In this document: one piece after another, positions 23,446-32,778 of the stretch
How the letters are laid out: each line of letters begins with the position of its first letter
How positions within the stretch are numbered: the first letter of the stretch is position 1
Assembly (NCBI GenBank): GCA_041399065.1
Contig: JAWKTN010000006.1
Coordinates: 62,001-126,000, forward strand
DNA: 64,000 bases
From: JAGQPD01 sp020426865
GTDB lineage: Bacteria > Planctomycetota > Planctomycetia > Pirellulales > Pirellulaceae
Direction: 5' to 3'
Notes under the pieces: generated by a model
What the model was told of the DNA's origin: nothing
Databases searched by the model: none
What the model saw: only the letters and a program-made list of their open reading frames with translations
Program-made: the position numbers and the translations under genes

Positions 23446-25872
23446 ATGACAGCGAACACACCATCAATGACAGGCATGCCAATGAAATCTGTTATCACAT
23501 CAGCTTGGTTCGGTGTTGTCATGATCGTCACCATACTGACGTGGACGCCATCGTGCGCTGCGCAAGCTTTCTACGAGTCCATACCGGAGGAGGCCTTCCT
23601 GCGAGAGTGGCTGGTGCTAGGACCATATGTCGCCGAGGAAAAGAACGTCGCGGCGGTGAAGCGTCTGCAGGAAACCGACCTGCTGTCCGATGTCGGGACG
23701 GAGTCCGGGATTGCGCCGTCTGCGAATAACACCGCAACATACAAGGAACAGACCCACACATGGAAGCACATCGAATCCGGTAGTGACAACATTGATCTAC
23801 TTCAGCACGTGGGAAACCATGAGTATGCCATCGCGTATGCTTTCGCTACGATACAATCGCCGTCCGAGCAGACGCGTCTGCTGTCAGTCGGAAGTGACGA
23901 TGGCGTGCGAGTGTGGCTCAATGGCGAACTTGTCCATGACAATCCGACCGCCCGGGCGTTGAATAAGGACGATGATGTAGTTGCTATCACGCTCAAGGAG
24001 GGTGACAACCGCCTGTTGCTGAAGATCGCCAATGGCATACGTGAATGGGGATTCAATTGTCATTTGCTTACGAGCGACAGTGCGGGCAGACTGTTGGCGG
24101 CCAAAGCGGCACGGGGCGATAGTGAAACGGTGCAAATGCTGCTCGACGCCGGGGCCGATGTCAATAGCCGTACGTGGCATGGGGCGACGGCCTATCATGC
24201 GGCCAAGATGAGTGGACAGGCGGAGACCATCAAGCTACTGGAAGACCGCAAGGCCGACGCGACGGTGGAACTGCCGCTCGATGACTTTACGCATTCCGTG
24301 TTAGCCGAGAATGCAGACGCGGAAAAGCCGGGTACGTGCGTCTTGATTGCCCGCGACGGAAAAGTCGTTGCTACGCATGCCGTGGGCATGGCAAATCTGG
24401 AAGATCGAGTGCCGATCACACGACAAACGCGGTTTCGGATCGGTTCCGTCACGAAACAATTCACTGCCGCTGCCATTCTCAAGTTGCAGGAACAAGGCAA
24501 GCTCAACGTCGACGATCTACTTTCAAAATACTATCCCGAGGTTCCCAATGCCGACAAGATCACGCTGCACCATCTATTGACCCATACATCGGGACTGGCA
24601 AATTTTACCGATGCACCGGAATTCTATGCGACCGTTGCCGCTCCGGTGTCGAACGAGGAGATGCTCGATTCGTTTCGCGATAAGCCGGTCGAGTTCCAAC
24701 CAGGTGAGAAATGGAAGTACTGCAACACAGGGTATTTTCTGCTGGGAATGATCGTTGAGCAGGTATCGGAGAAATCGTTCGACGAGTTTCTGCGCGAGAC
24801 GTTCTTTGCGCCATTGGGTATGACGCATACAGGCGTGCACGACGCGCGAACGATCATCGAACACGAGGCGCGTGGATATGGTGTGGACGGCACTGACGGT
24901 GGCATAAAAAAGGCCCGCGCCTGGGATATGACCCGTGCCGGTGGGGCGGGAAATATTTACTCCACGGTCGATGACTTGTTTTTATGGAATGAAGCGCTGT
25001 TCCACGGTAAGGTTCTCAGTGACGAATCGCTGAAGGCCGCCTTTACGCCAGTAACAGTCACTGGCGACGAATCGCCGATGCTGTCGTATGGATACGGTTG
25101 GGTGATCGACGAATTCCGAGGGTTACGTCGAATAGGTCATGACGGGGGGTTGGATGGTTTTTTGAGTCGTTTGATCCGCTACCCTGATCAGAACGTCACG
25201 ATTGTGGTTTTTCACAACGCCATGCCACCGGTGGCAGGCCTGAATCCAGTCAATACGGCCGATCTGTTGTCCGCTGCGACACTCTGGCGCGAGACGAAGG
25301 CGACGGCCAGTCCCACGATTGCCCTGGATGTCGACCCGGCAACGTACCGAGACTATGTCGGGTTTTATCGTTACGGAGCGGGGGCGATCATGGAAGTCTC
25401 GTTGGATGACAATCGCCTGTATGCACAACTCACCGGTCAGCCAAGATTTGAAATCTATCCTGGCGGGGGAGACACGTTCTTTTGGAAAGTCGTCCAGGCT
25501 CAGGTCGAGTTCTTGCGAGACGAAGAACACAAGGTCACGTCAGCACGCCACACGCAAAACAGCGTGACGTTTACCGCTCCCCGCGTCGCATTCGAACGCA
25601 ACGTGCATCTCGCCCCAGAGGTCCTGGACCGCTACGTCGGCTCCTACAAATACTCGTTGTTGCAGTCGATGGCGATTCGTCGCGACGGCGAACGCCTGTT
25701 TGCCAAAATGACGCTCCAACCAGAATACGAAATCTTCCCTACCAGTGAGACGAACTTCCAGTGGCTGGTCGTCGATGCGAGCATCGAATTCCTGGTGGAC
25801 GAAAACGGAAAGGTGGCGGCCGCCAAACACACGCAAAACGGGTCGACTTTTGAAGTGAAAAAGACTAAGTGA
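23446..25872 (+). CDS. ankyrin-beta-lactamase chimera, secreted
   Basis: About 808 residues from the ATG at 23446 (AGGGGG 4 nt upstream; an ATG at 23482 would also leave an intact signal peptide). After the signal peptide (ending SCAAQ) comes a beta domain (about 35-205, with LREWLVLGPY and a PA14-like GSDDGVRVWLNG) and about two ankyrin repeats (about 205-270, LLDAGADVNSRTWHGATAYHAA). The beta-lactamase/PBP-like domain (about 275-630) has all three motifs: SVTK, YCN and HDG. Two related C-terminal repeats (about 640-720 and 725-808) each have a YxDYVGxYxY/DRYVGSYKY start. It is a periplasmic serine hydrolase with an unknown substrate. Ankyrin repeats in such an enzyme are unusual. Confidence 0.88.
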   Translation: MTANTPSMTGMPMKSVITSAWFGVVMIVTILTWTPSCAAQAFYESIPEEAFLREWLVLGPYVAEEKNVAAVKRLQETDLLSDVGTESGIAPSANNTATYKEQTHTWKHIESGSDNIDLLQHVGNHEYAIAYAFATIQSPSEQTRLLSVGSDDGVRVWLNGELVHDNPTARALNKDDDVVAITLKEGDNRLLLKIANGIREWGFNCHLLTSDSAGRLLAAKAARGDSETVQMLLDAGADVNSRTWHGATAYHAAKMSGQAETIKLLEDRKADATVELPLDDFTHSVLAENADAEKPGTCVLIARDGKVVATHAVGMANLEDRVPITRQTRFRIGSVTKQFTAAAILKLQEQGKLNVDDLLSKYYPEVPNADKITLHHLLTHTSGLANFTDAPEFYATVAAPVSNEEMLDSFRDKPVEFQPGEKWKYCNTGYFLLGMIVEQVSEKSFDEFLRETFFAPLGMTHTGVHDARTIIEHEARGYGVDGTDGGIKKARAWDMTRAGGAGNIYSTVDDLFLWNEALFHGKVLSDESLKAAFTPVTVTGDESPMLSYGYGWVIDEFRGLRRIGHDGGLDGFLSRLIRYPDQNVTIVVFHNAMPPVAGLNPVNTADLLSAATLWRETKATASPTIALDVDPATYRDYVGFYRYGAGAIMEVSLDDNRLYAQLTGQPRFEIYPGGGDTFFWKVVQAQVEFLRDEEHKVTSARHTQNSVTFTAPRVAFERNVHLAPEVLDRYVGSYKYSLLQSMAIRRDGERLFAKMTLQPEYEIFPTSETNFQWLVVDASIEFLVDENGKVAAAKHTQNGSTFEVKKTK

Positions 25873-26114
25873 TGGTCATGCACTACTCCACCGAACTCTC
25901 GGAACCTTTCCGGTGGTCCGGTGTTGATAACCGCAGTACACAGGGTAGCTGGTCGCCACGGATGCGCATGCACGGGGCGCTGCTGTAATGTCACGCCTTG
26001 CCGCAATTCCTTTTTGGGGCGAGGGTTGGCGTGATGTGTGGCATGTGTGTGTTACGTGACGCGTTCCTCCTTTACAGATTCGAGTTGATTGTCATTTTTT
26101 CAAGGAGCTCATTC

Positions 26115-26804
26115 ATGCGAGCAACCAACCTAGTTGCCACTATCGTTTCGCTTATGGGAGCACTCTGTCTCCATTCGGCTTCGTTGGGGGAAGACGGAGC
26201 CGCCGTTGCCGGGAGTCAGCGAGTAGAGATCCAGCTGATGCAGTTGGAATCGACGCCTGACGTGTTTGCACAAGCCGGCCTGTCGACTGAATCAACCGCT
26301 GACGAAATGTGGAAGTTTGCGGCCAAAGGTGTACCGGCTAACGGGCGTTCGATGACAACTCAAGTTCAGCTGGTAGCGCTCGACGGTGGGTCGTCGATGA
26401 TCCAGGTCGGACAAACGGTACCGGTCGCTGTTGGCAGGACGATGTCAGCGGCTCGCGGGTTCGGCGGGGCAGGGGGCCGTGGCGGCGCCGCGCCATTGGC
26501 GGCAACGCAGTTTAACATGCAAAACATCGGGACGCTGGTCCGTGCTGAACCGCGAGTGGACGGCGATCAGATTATTGTAAAGCTGTCTTTCGAGCAATCT
26601 CGATTGGCGGCAACACCAACCGCGGACGAGGCGGCCGACCCCACCGAAGACTTCGCGCCGCAACGCACGCTCTCACAAACCGTTGAAACGACAGTACGCG
26701 TTGACAACGGCGGTATCGCGCTTGTCAGCGGACTTGAGCAAGTGGCAACGGACGAACAGGTCCGAAGTGTGCTCCTGGTATCGGCCAAGATCATGGACAA
26801 GTAG
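26115..26804 (+). CDS. small secretin-like domain protein
   Basis: 229 residues from the ATG at 26115, with AAGGAG 7 nt upstream. A signal peptide (about 1-25) is followed by a domain that reads like the core of type II/III secretin proteins: LVALDGGSSMIQVGQTVPV, GTLVRAEPRVDGDQIIVKLSFEQSR and TTVRVDNGGIALVSGLEQ. It lacks the N-terminal N-domains and the full channel region of a true secretin (normally over 500 residues), so it is probably a periplasmic protein that reuses this fold. A Gly/Arg-rich loop (ARGFGGAGGRGG, about 115) is present. No pilus or secretion genes are nearby. Confidence 0.72.
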   Translation: MRATNLVATIVSLMGALCLHSASLGEDGAAVAGSQRVEIQLMQLESTPDVFAQAGLSTESTADEMWKFAAKGVPANGRSMTTQVQLVALDGGSSMIQVGQTVPVAVGRTMSAARGFGGAGGRGGAAPLAATQFNMQNIGTLVRAEPRVDGDQIIVKLSFEQSRLAATPTADEAADPTEDFAPQRTLSQTVETTVRVDNGGIALVSGLEQVATDEQVRSVLLVSAKIMDK

Positions 26805-26813
26805 CTTGACACT

Positions 26814-26867
26814 CCGTGGAGCTCCGTTGGCCGAGTGCCAGCGGAGCCACGGCGGCGATTTTATTTG
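26814..26867. terminator. hairpin terminator between converging genes
   Basis: CCGTG (26814-26818) and GCTCCGTTGGC (26821-26831) pair with GCCAGCGGAGC (26837-26847) and CACGG (26848-26852) around a CGAGT loop, about 16 bp with one wobble. ATTTTATTT follows a few bases later on the plus strand. It lies between converging stop codons and may serve both. Confidence 0.65.
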
Positions 26868-28708
26868 CGGCGTTGGAACAAGCCGCGTCCGGCCAGCAAG
26901 AGCATCAAGCAGAGTGTCATGCTCGCCGGTTCCGGAACGGCATTCACGCTGGCGGCGACACCGGCCGTGGCGCCGAAGTTATCTTTCCAGATCGTGTAAT
27001 CGGCGGCATCAATCGTACCGTTGCCATTTCCATCGGCGGCCAGGTCGCTGGTTGAACCGAACGAGTCTTTCCAAATCGTGTAATCAGCGGCATCGACGGT
27101 ACCATTCATGTTGTAGTCGCCCAGCAGCTGTTGCAGCTGGCCAAGCACGTCCAACGTGACTGCCGTTCCGGTAATCTTGAGATCCCACGACAATCCGTCA
27201 CGAAGTGGTGCGAGACTCAAGTCGGTATCGCGGAACGCAGAACCGGTAACGGAACCGGCTGTCAACAGTGTGTAGGACTCGCCACCGACTGGGGCGTACC
27301 CGTCGAGCTCGACCGCAAGGTTCCCGAATTCGATATGGGCATCGCCACCAACTTGGATTGTGCTGTGCGTCGAATCGGTGATCACGGCATACAGTGTCGA
27401 CGGATCTCCGTTGGCGGTCGCAAAGATCGGATCATATGACATGATTAGGTCGCCGTTTATCTTTACGGTCGCGTCTGGACCATGAATCTTCAATGTCGAT
27501 TCGGCGCCAATTGGTGTTTCCGAAGCTGCGATGGTCATGCTCAGGTCCTGTTGGATTTCAAATCTGGCGCGATCGTAGACATCGATGAGCACTTTTCCAC
27601 CGGTTGCGGTGATTCCGCCGCTGTTGTTGCCACCAGCGAGGGCCAATCCCGAGTATTCCGTATCCCCCAAATCGCTGTCGACCGTGAACACGGCGTCGTC
27701 ACGCAACGTGAGGTTGACTTGTGCGCTTTCGCTTTGGGCCAGATGGCTGGTACGCTCCGAGTTAAAACCAAATTGATTCCTCACAACGGTCGCGGTACCC
27801 AGGTTGGGTGCGGCGAAGTTGTAAACATCAAAGACATGGAACTCGCCTTGATCCTCGATCGTAAAATTCGTCAAGCCCCCGCGCTGTTGCAGAGTTCGCA
27901 CGTAGACTTTGGCGGAATCTTGAATCTTGACGTCGGCCGAAATTCCGCTGGTGCTGAGCGTAAAGTATCCTTCGTTGGTCCGGCCGCCATCGGCGTCGCC
28001 GGCGGCGGAGCTGTTACCGACGACGACGAGAGAATTCCCGGCCGCGAGGAATTCACCCTTGCTGTCGCCCGATTCACTCACGGCAACACCGCTACCAACG
28101 AACGCCTGAGCATTACCATCGATGACGAATTTCCCATTGCCACCGCCTTCGGCGCCAATCTTCAGGTCGTCCGAGATACGTAGGATCGCGTTGCCGTGCA
28201 TTTCAAATGTGCCCAGCGAACCGTTGGCGCCGGACCGGGCACCAATCTCCAGGTCGCGGCCGTTTGTACCGTCGGTGCCGAACCCCGCTCCGCCACTAAG
28301 AATGGGATCGTCAAAGTTCATGACGGCGTCGCCGTTCATGATGTAGCTGGAATCGAGACTGCCCTCGCGTCCAACGTATGCCTCGGTAATGGCAGTCACA
28401 TTTAAGACACCGCCATTCTGAACAATATGACCACCGGTCGCCCCGGCACTACCCAGGATAAAACCATCCAACTCACGATTGCCTGCCGTGGCACCGATTG
28501 TTGCTGGCAGGTTGGCACCGCCGTCGATCAACACCGAATCAAACTGCCCAGGCGCGGTACCACCCCAATTGGCACCGTTATAAAAATCGTTATCCGCCGC
28601 GCCGGACCAAACACGTTCCGCTCCCTTGGCAGAAGAGGACCAGGCGCCGTCGCAAAAACCAACAATCGCCAGCAAGCCACAGGTTAGGGCCAATCGGGAC
28701 GTCATCAT
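26861..28708 (-). CDS. PEP-CTERM autotransporter-like protein with dockerin
   Basis: A 615-residue exported protein. A signal peptide (about 1-30) leads into a long Gly/Asn-rich stretch (about 31-510) with irregular repeats such as GSAGATGGHIVQNGGVLNV and IGARSGANGSLGTFEMHGNA, typical of a right-handed beta-helix. A type I dockerin pair follows (about 525-580: LGDYNMNGTVDAADYTIW and DGNGNGTIDAADYTIW, calcium-binding loops). The C-terminus is VPEPAS, a hydrophobic segment and an RRK tail, the PEP-CTERM signal cut by an exosortase. It should end up on the cell surface or released. A four-copy 14-bp tandem repeat lies upstream. Confidence 0.9.
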   Translation of the reverse strand: MMTSRLALTCGLLAIVGFCDGAWSSSAKGAERVWSGAADNDFYNGANWGGTAPGQFDSVLIDGGANLPATIGATAGNRELDGFILGSAGATGGHIVQNGGVLNVTAITEAYVGREGSLDSSYIMNGDAVMNFDDPILSGGAGFGTDGTNGRDLEIGARSGANGSLGTFEMHGNAILRISDDLKIGAEGGGNGKFVIDGNAQAFVGSGVAVSESGDSKGEFLAAGNSLVVVGNSSAAGDADGGRTNEGYFTLSTSGISADVKIQDSAKVYVRTLQQRGGLTNFTIEDQGEFHVFDVYNFAAPNLGTATVVRNQFGFNSERTSHLAQSESAQVNLTLRDDAVFTVDSDLGDTEYSGLALAGGNNSGGITATGGKVLIDVYDRARFEIQQDLSMTIAASETPIGAESTLKIHGPDATVKINGDLIMSYDPIFATANGDPSTLYAVITDSTHSTIQVGGDAHIEFGNLAVELDGYAPVGGESYTLLTAGSVTGSAFRDTDLSLAPLRDGLSWDLKITGTAVTLDVLGQLQQLLGDYNMNGTVDAADYTIWKDSFGSTSDLAADGNGNGTIDAADYTIWKDNFGATAGVAASVNAVPEPASMTLCLMLLLAGRGLFQRRK

Positions 28709-29049
28709 AGCTTCTCCTCTTATGCTGTACAGTAATCGATGGATCGGACATCACGCTGGTAACATCACGCTGGTAACATCACGCTGGCAACATCCCGCTG
28801 GCAAACCGAGCGTGCTCGTGATTCTAATTGACGGAATCCGCCGCTGCAACGAAGTGACGGAGAAAAATGCGTGAAAATGCCGCCAAGAGCGGAGCAAGCC
28901 GGCTCGCTCGTTGCCTCTCCGTGTCTTTATCGCTCCGTGAGATAATCTCTGTTCGCAAGCGATCGTTTTTTAAGCCGGACGATTTTCATGCCGGCATTGG
29001 GGGAGGTTCATCGTGGGCGGGCAAGGGAGATCGATCACAATCCGATCCC
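28709..29049. other. intergenic region upstream of PEP-CTERM gene
   Basis: A 341-bp gap between two minus-strand genes, the downstream metallopeptidase stop and the PEP-CTERM start being at opposite ends. Apart from the 14-bp tandem repeat nothing was recognised. The short open frame at 28867-29050 has no support. Confidence 0.5.
28748..28803. repeat. 14-bp tandem repeat, four units
   Basis: ACATCACGCTGGTA repeated four times head to tail, the last two units diverging (GGCA ends, one TCC). It lies 40-95 bp upstream of the PEP-CTERM gene start, where its promoter or leader would be. Confidence 0.9.
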
Positions 29050-29922
29050 CTACAGTTCTTCGTAGGACAATTCAAAGAGTTGATCGAGACCCTCGAAATC
29101 TCCCGTCGCCAGTCCGGCTTTGAACCAATGAGCGCGTTGGACAGAGGTGCCATGGGTAAAGTGTTCGGGGCGCACGTAACCCGTTGCCTGCTCCTGAAGC
29201 GTGTCGTCGCCGATCTGATTGGCCGCATTGATCGCTTCGGCGATATCACCTTCCTCTAGAATTCCGAACTCGCGTTGTGCGTGGTGTGCCCACACGCCAG
29301 CAAGATAATCCGCCTGCAATTCAAGTCGAACGGACATCTGGTTGGCCAAGATCTTGTCACCTGTGCGTCGCGCTCGATCGACGGGCTCCATACGTCCCAA
29401 CAGATTCTGCACGTGGTGAGCAACCTCGTGGGCAATGACGTACGCTTGTGCGAAATCACCGGCCGCGTTGTGCCGACTCTCCAGCTCAATAAAGAACTCC
29501 GGATCGATATAGACTTTTTGATCCGCGGGACAATAAAACGGGCCGACACCGGCACTGGCCGGTCCGCAGGCGGTTTGCGTCGATGCCGTAAACATGACGA
29601 GTGTCGGTTTTTTGTACGCCCCCTGCACGTGCTGCTGGAACAGCTTTGTCCAGACCTGCTCCGTATCATTGAGCACGACGGCGATCAATTCGCCTTTTCC
29701 GCCGTCGTCGATCTGGCCGTTCGCGCCACTCCGCTGCACTTGCTGCTGTTGCTGCTGCGCATTCTGGGCTTGCTGCATCAATCGTCGCGGGTCGGCGCCA
29801 AGCAACGTAGCAATCACCATCAAGATGATCAGTCCCAGGCCTCCCCCTCCGACGGCCATGCCGGTCCGCATACCACGGCGGTCTTCAATGTTCTTGCTCT
29901 GCTCACGACCCTTCCAACGCAT
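29050..29922 (-). CDS. YpfJ-type neutral zinc metallopeptidase
   Basis: 290 residues from the ATG at 29922 (GGAGAG 8 nt upstream). One N-terminal membrane segment (about 20-42, GLGLIILMVIATLLG) is followed by a Gln-rich linker and a conserved metallopeptidase domain. The zinc motif is HEVAHH at about 165-170, with further family motifs TACGPASAGVGPFYCPAD, KVYIDPEF and RLELQADYLAGVWA, whose Glu may be the third ligand. It is probably anchored in the inner membrane with the catalytic part outside the cytosol. It lies 34 bp behind the PQQ-type propeller gene on the same strand, so they may be co-transcribed. Confidence 0.92.
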   Translation of the reverse strand: MRWKGREQSKNIEDRRGMRTGMAVGGGGLGLIILMVIATLLGADPRRLMQQAQNAQQQQQQVQRSGANGQIDDGGKGELIAVVLNDTEQVWTKLFQQHVQGAYKKPTLVMFTASTQTACGPASAGVGPFYCPADQKVYIDPEFFIELESRHNAAGDFAQAYVIAHEVAHHVQNLLGRMEPVDRARRTGDKILANQMSVRLELQADYLAGVWAHHAQREFGILEEGDIAEAINAANQIGDDTLQEQATGYVRPEHFTHGTSVQRAHWFKAGLATGDFEGLDQLFELSYEEL

Positions 29923-29956
29923 CGTATGTCTCTCCGTCTGATTTGTTTGCGCCTGG

Positions 29957-31240
29957 CTACTTGCCGACACAATATAGGATATCACCGGTTCGAACCAAGA
30001 GGCAGTCGCCAACTGCTACCGCGCCATATTGTGTCCGGCCGCCGAAACTGGGCCGATCACCTTCATTGGTCTCCGCCGCCTCGGCCTCCCACAGCCGATT
30101 GACAGCCAATTGCTTATGCTCCGGCCCCGCGGCGATTACCGTGGTGTTCCCTTTTTGGCCAAAGAAATAAATCCGATCGTCAATCCCCACGGGCGTGGCC
30201 CAGCACGATTCGGCCAATCGCTCGGAATACTTTTCTTCGCCCGTCTGCATGTCAAAGCAGAACACGACGCCCGTCTGATTGACCCAGTAGCCGAACCCTT
30301 GATGAACGACAGGGGACGCAAACGTCGACAACGCTTTGCCAGCCTGCCAGACCAGTTTTGCTTCGGGCTTTCCATCCTGCATTTCAATGCGCATCAGGCC
30401 ATTGGAGCGGGCTGCCTGATCTCGCGTCTCACCGCGTGGCCCCGGTGATGCCCCGAGTAAGAATTGGTTTTTCCCGGCTGCGATCGGCGTCGGCGCCGTG
30501 TTGCCACCCACATCGCCATAGGTCCACAACTGCTTCCCGGTTTCCGGATCGTAACCATCGACAGAACCCGCCGAGCTGGCGACTAATTGTGGTTTTCCGT
30601 CAATCTCCAGCAGCGACGGTGAGCTCCAAGACATGCGGCCGGAGCGATCGGTTTTCCATATCGTCTCGCCGTTGGTTTTATTCACCGCCATCGCATACGA
30701 CGGTCCCTCGTGATCGATCAACAGAAACACCTTTTCTGCGTCTTGTGCCGGCGAGGCACCGATACAGAAGCGATTTTGAAAAGCGCCGTATTCCTTCGTT
30801 AACGATCGCTTCCACATTTCTTTCCCGTCGTGATCCAGACAAACCAAGTCGCCGCTTTCGAAGAAACAGATCAGCCGATCATCGTCGACAACCGGCGTTG
30901 GTGCCGCCCGGCTCACGTACGTGCTCGATTCCACTTGCTCGGAACTATCCAACGAGTATCGCCATTTCTCACTGCCCGTCGCAATGTCGATCGCAACGAC
31001 CGTGCTCTTTTCTTTCATCTTCCCTTCGACGCACGTCACGTACGCGACACCACCATGAACCACCGGCGTCGATTGACCGTAGCCCGGCAACGCCGCCTGC
31101 CAACGGATGTTCGAGCTGGGCGACCACTCGACCGGTATCGCCGGGCCATCGGCCTGCGAGGCATCGCCAGCCAAAAAGCCTGGCCACTGACTTGTCGATG
31201 TAACCAATAGGGATAGTGTCAGAATCGTGGTCGTGAACAT
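29957..31240 (-). CDS. PQQ-type beta-propeller protein, secreted
   Basis: 427 residues; AGGAG sits 6 nt before the ATG. A signal peptide (about 1-16) precedes an eight-bladed PQQ/BamB-like propeller, with repeated blades such as GSEKWRYSLDS, DGKEMWKRSLTK, NGETIWKTDRSG, TGKQLWTYGDVGG and TGEEKYSERLAES. No PQQ-binding or dehydrogenase residues can be assigned, so it is probably a binding scaffold and not an enzyme. Members of this type are very common in planctomycetes. It is likely first in a two-gene unit with the zinc metallopeptidase. Confidence 0.85.
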   Translation of the reverse strand: MFTTTILTLSLLVTSTSQWPGFLAGDASQADGPAIPVEWSPSSNIRWQAALPGYGQSTPVVHGGVAYVTCVEGKMKEKSTVVAIDIATGSEKWRYSLDSSEQVESSTYVSRAAPTPVVDDDRLICFFESGDLVCLDHDGKEMWKRSLTKEYGAFQNRFCIGASPAQDAEKVFLLIDHEGPSYAMAVNKTNGETIWKTDRSGRMSWSSPSLLEIDGKPQLVASSAGSVDGYDPETGKQLWTYGDVGGNTAPTPIAAGKNQFLLGASPGPRGETRDQAARSNGLMRIEMQDGKPEAKLVWQAGKALSTFASPVVHQGFGYWVNQTGVVFCFDMQTGEEKYSERLAESCWATPVGIDDRIYFFGQKGNTTVIAAGPEHKQLAVNRLWEAEAAETNEGDRPSFGGRTQYGAVAVGDCLLVRTGDILYCVGK

Positions 31241-31421
31241 CAGGATCTCCTAAGCTTTGTCAATCATCCTAGCGCCAACGTGGCATCGCCAGTCAAAACG
31301 CGATTATCGCCACGTCGCCATGGGACGATCAACTCTAAACGACAGGTCTCCGCAAACAGTATAACGAATCGGTCCAGGAAAAGGGGGCGGTGATCGCGAC
31401 AAGGCGGCCATCGCGAAAAAA

Positions 31422-32759
31422 CTAGCGAAGTGCATCCAGGGGGCGAACAAGCACGGCGTAGCAGGATGGCAGGAAACCACCCAATAATCCCATCATCACA
31501 CTCAAAAACATTCCAGCGCCGACGATCCCCAAGTCCACCACGAGTCTCAAAACCACAAATTTCCCGCCCCCAGGTCCACTGCTGACAATGCTAGTGGCGG
31601 TCCACCCGTTGGCGAGATATCCCAGGGCGCACCCAATGGCCCCACCGAGGACGGCAATCATCAATGATTCGGCCAGGAACGCAATCAATATTCGCCACTG
31701 CGAGAACCCCAAGAGTCGCAGCACGCCAATATCGCGGACCCGTTGGCTGATTGCCGCGAACATCGTATTCATCACGCCAAAGATCCCACCGATCGCCATC
31801 ACGATGGCCACGAAGATAATCCCCACCAAGAATTGCCGATTCGTTTCGCCCAGCGATCGAAAATATTCAGGTTCCGTGTACGCCTGCAGCGACGCCTTGG
31901 TGTATTGTGTATTGAAGAACTCTGCGAGCCTTCCCGCGGCTTCAGCATCGTCTGCCTTCAGCACCAGCGATGTGTACGTCTCCTTGCCAAACAACGGGCC
32001 GATGACCGAGCGTTTCGCCCATACTTCGGAATCAAATGTCGAACCGGCACTCTGGGCAACCCCCACGATTACCAACCGTCGCGTGTCCATCGCGACGATA
32101 TCCCCGACATCCAATCGCTCCACGTTTTTCGCCGATGCCAACTGTTGCTCCGAGCGATCTCGGCCCAGCTCGCGAGCGATCCCTTCACCCACGACCACTT
32201 CGATCGCAGACGCCGATGTGTTATCTCCATCGACGCGTTGAACTCCGGCGTCGGAAAACCATGCTCCTCCATCGTAAAGAGTCACCGCATGTACCTTGGC
32301 CGACACCGCTGGGTCATCGACCCCGCGCAGTTGCAGGAATCGTCTCCGCGGACGACCGGGCGGGGGATCGGCAATCGGCTGATTGATCACCACATATGTT
32401 TCTTTACTGCACAACGGTGTCTCACCATTGCGTGCCACCCCCGTCTGACGCTCAATATCCCCCACATCGGAAAAACCGAGGTTACTGAAACTCTCGTCTG
32501 TCGATCCTTCCGACAACACAATCACGTTGTCCGGCTGACCACTTGATTCCGTCAATGCGTACATTCCATTGACAAACGCCAACATGACCGTCAGCAACGC
32601 AACCACCAAGGTAAAGGCAAGGCTTGTCAGCAGCGTCGTCCGCCATCGAACCAACAGATTCCGCATCACATATTTAATGGGAATGCGACTGAGCCACGCC
32701 GCCAGAACGGCGACGGCCAGAACCGCAAGCGTCATCAACAGGAACCGATTCGAGTGCAT
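31422..32759 (-). CDS. FtsX/MacB-type ABC permease (second)
   Basis: A 445-residue permease with one transmembrane segment near the N-terminus (about 40-65), a large periplasmic MacB core-like domain (about 70-310) and three further segments (about 315-435; QRVRDIGVLRLLGFSQWRIL is the coupling helix of the FtsX fold). It is the last gene of an operon: adaptor, ATPase, permease 1, permease 2. The two permeases would form the heterodimer of a MacB/LolCDE-like mechanotransmission machine. The substrate is unknown. Confidence 0.93.
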   Translation of the reverse strand: MHSNRFLLMTLAVLAVAVLAAWLSRIPIKYVMRNLLVRWRTTLLTSLAFTLVVALLTVMLAFVNGMYALTESSGQPDNVIVLSEGSTDESFSNLGFSDVGDIERQTGVARNGETPLCSKETYVVINQPIADPPPGRPRRRFLQLRGVDDPAVSAKVHAVTLYDGGAWFSDAGVQRVDGDNTSASAIEVVVGEGIARELGRDRSEQQLASAKNVERLDVGDIVAMDTRRLVIVGVAQSAGSTFDSEVWAKRSVIGPLFGKETYTSLVLKADDAEAAGRLAEFFNTQYTKASLQAYTEPEYFRSLGETNRQFLVGIIFVAIVMAIGGIFGVMNTMFAAISQRVRDIGVLRLLGFSQWRILIAFLAESLMIAVLGGAIGCALGYLANGWTATSIVSSGPGGGKFVVLRLVVDLGIVGAGMFLSVMMGLLGGFLPSCYAVLVRPLDALR

Positions 32760-32778
32760 TGCGTCAACCGTTGCTCAA

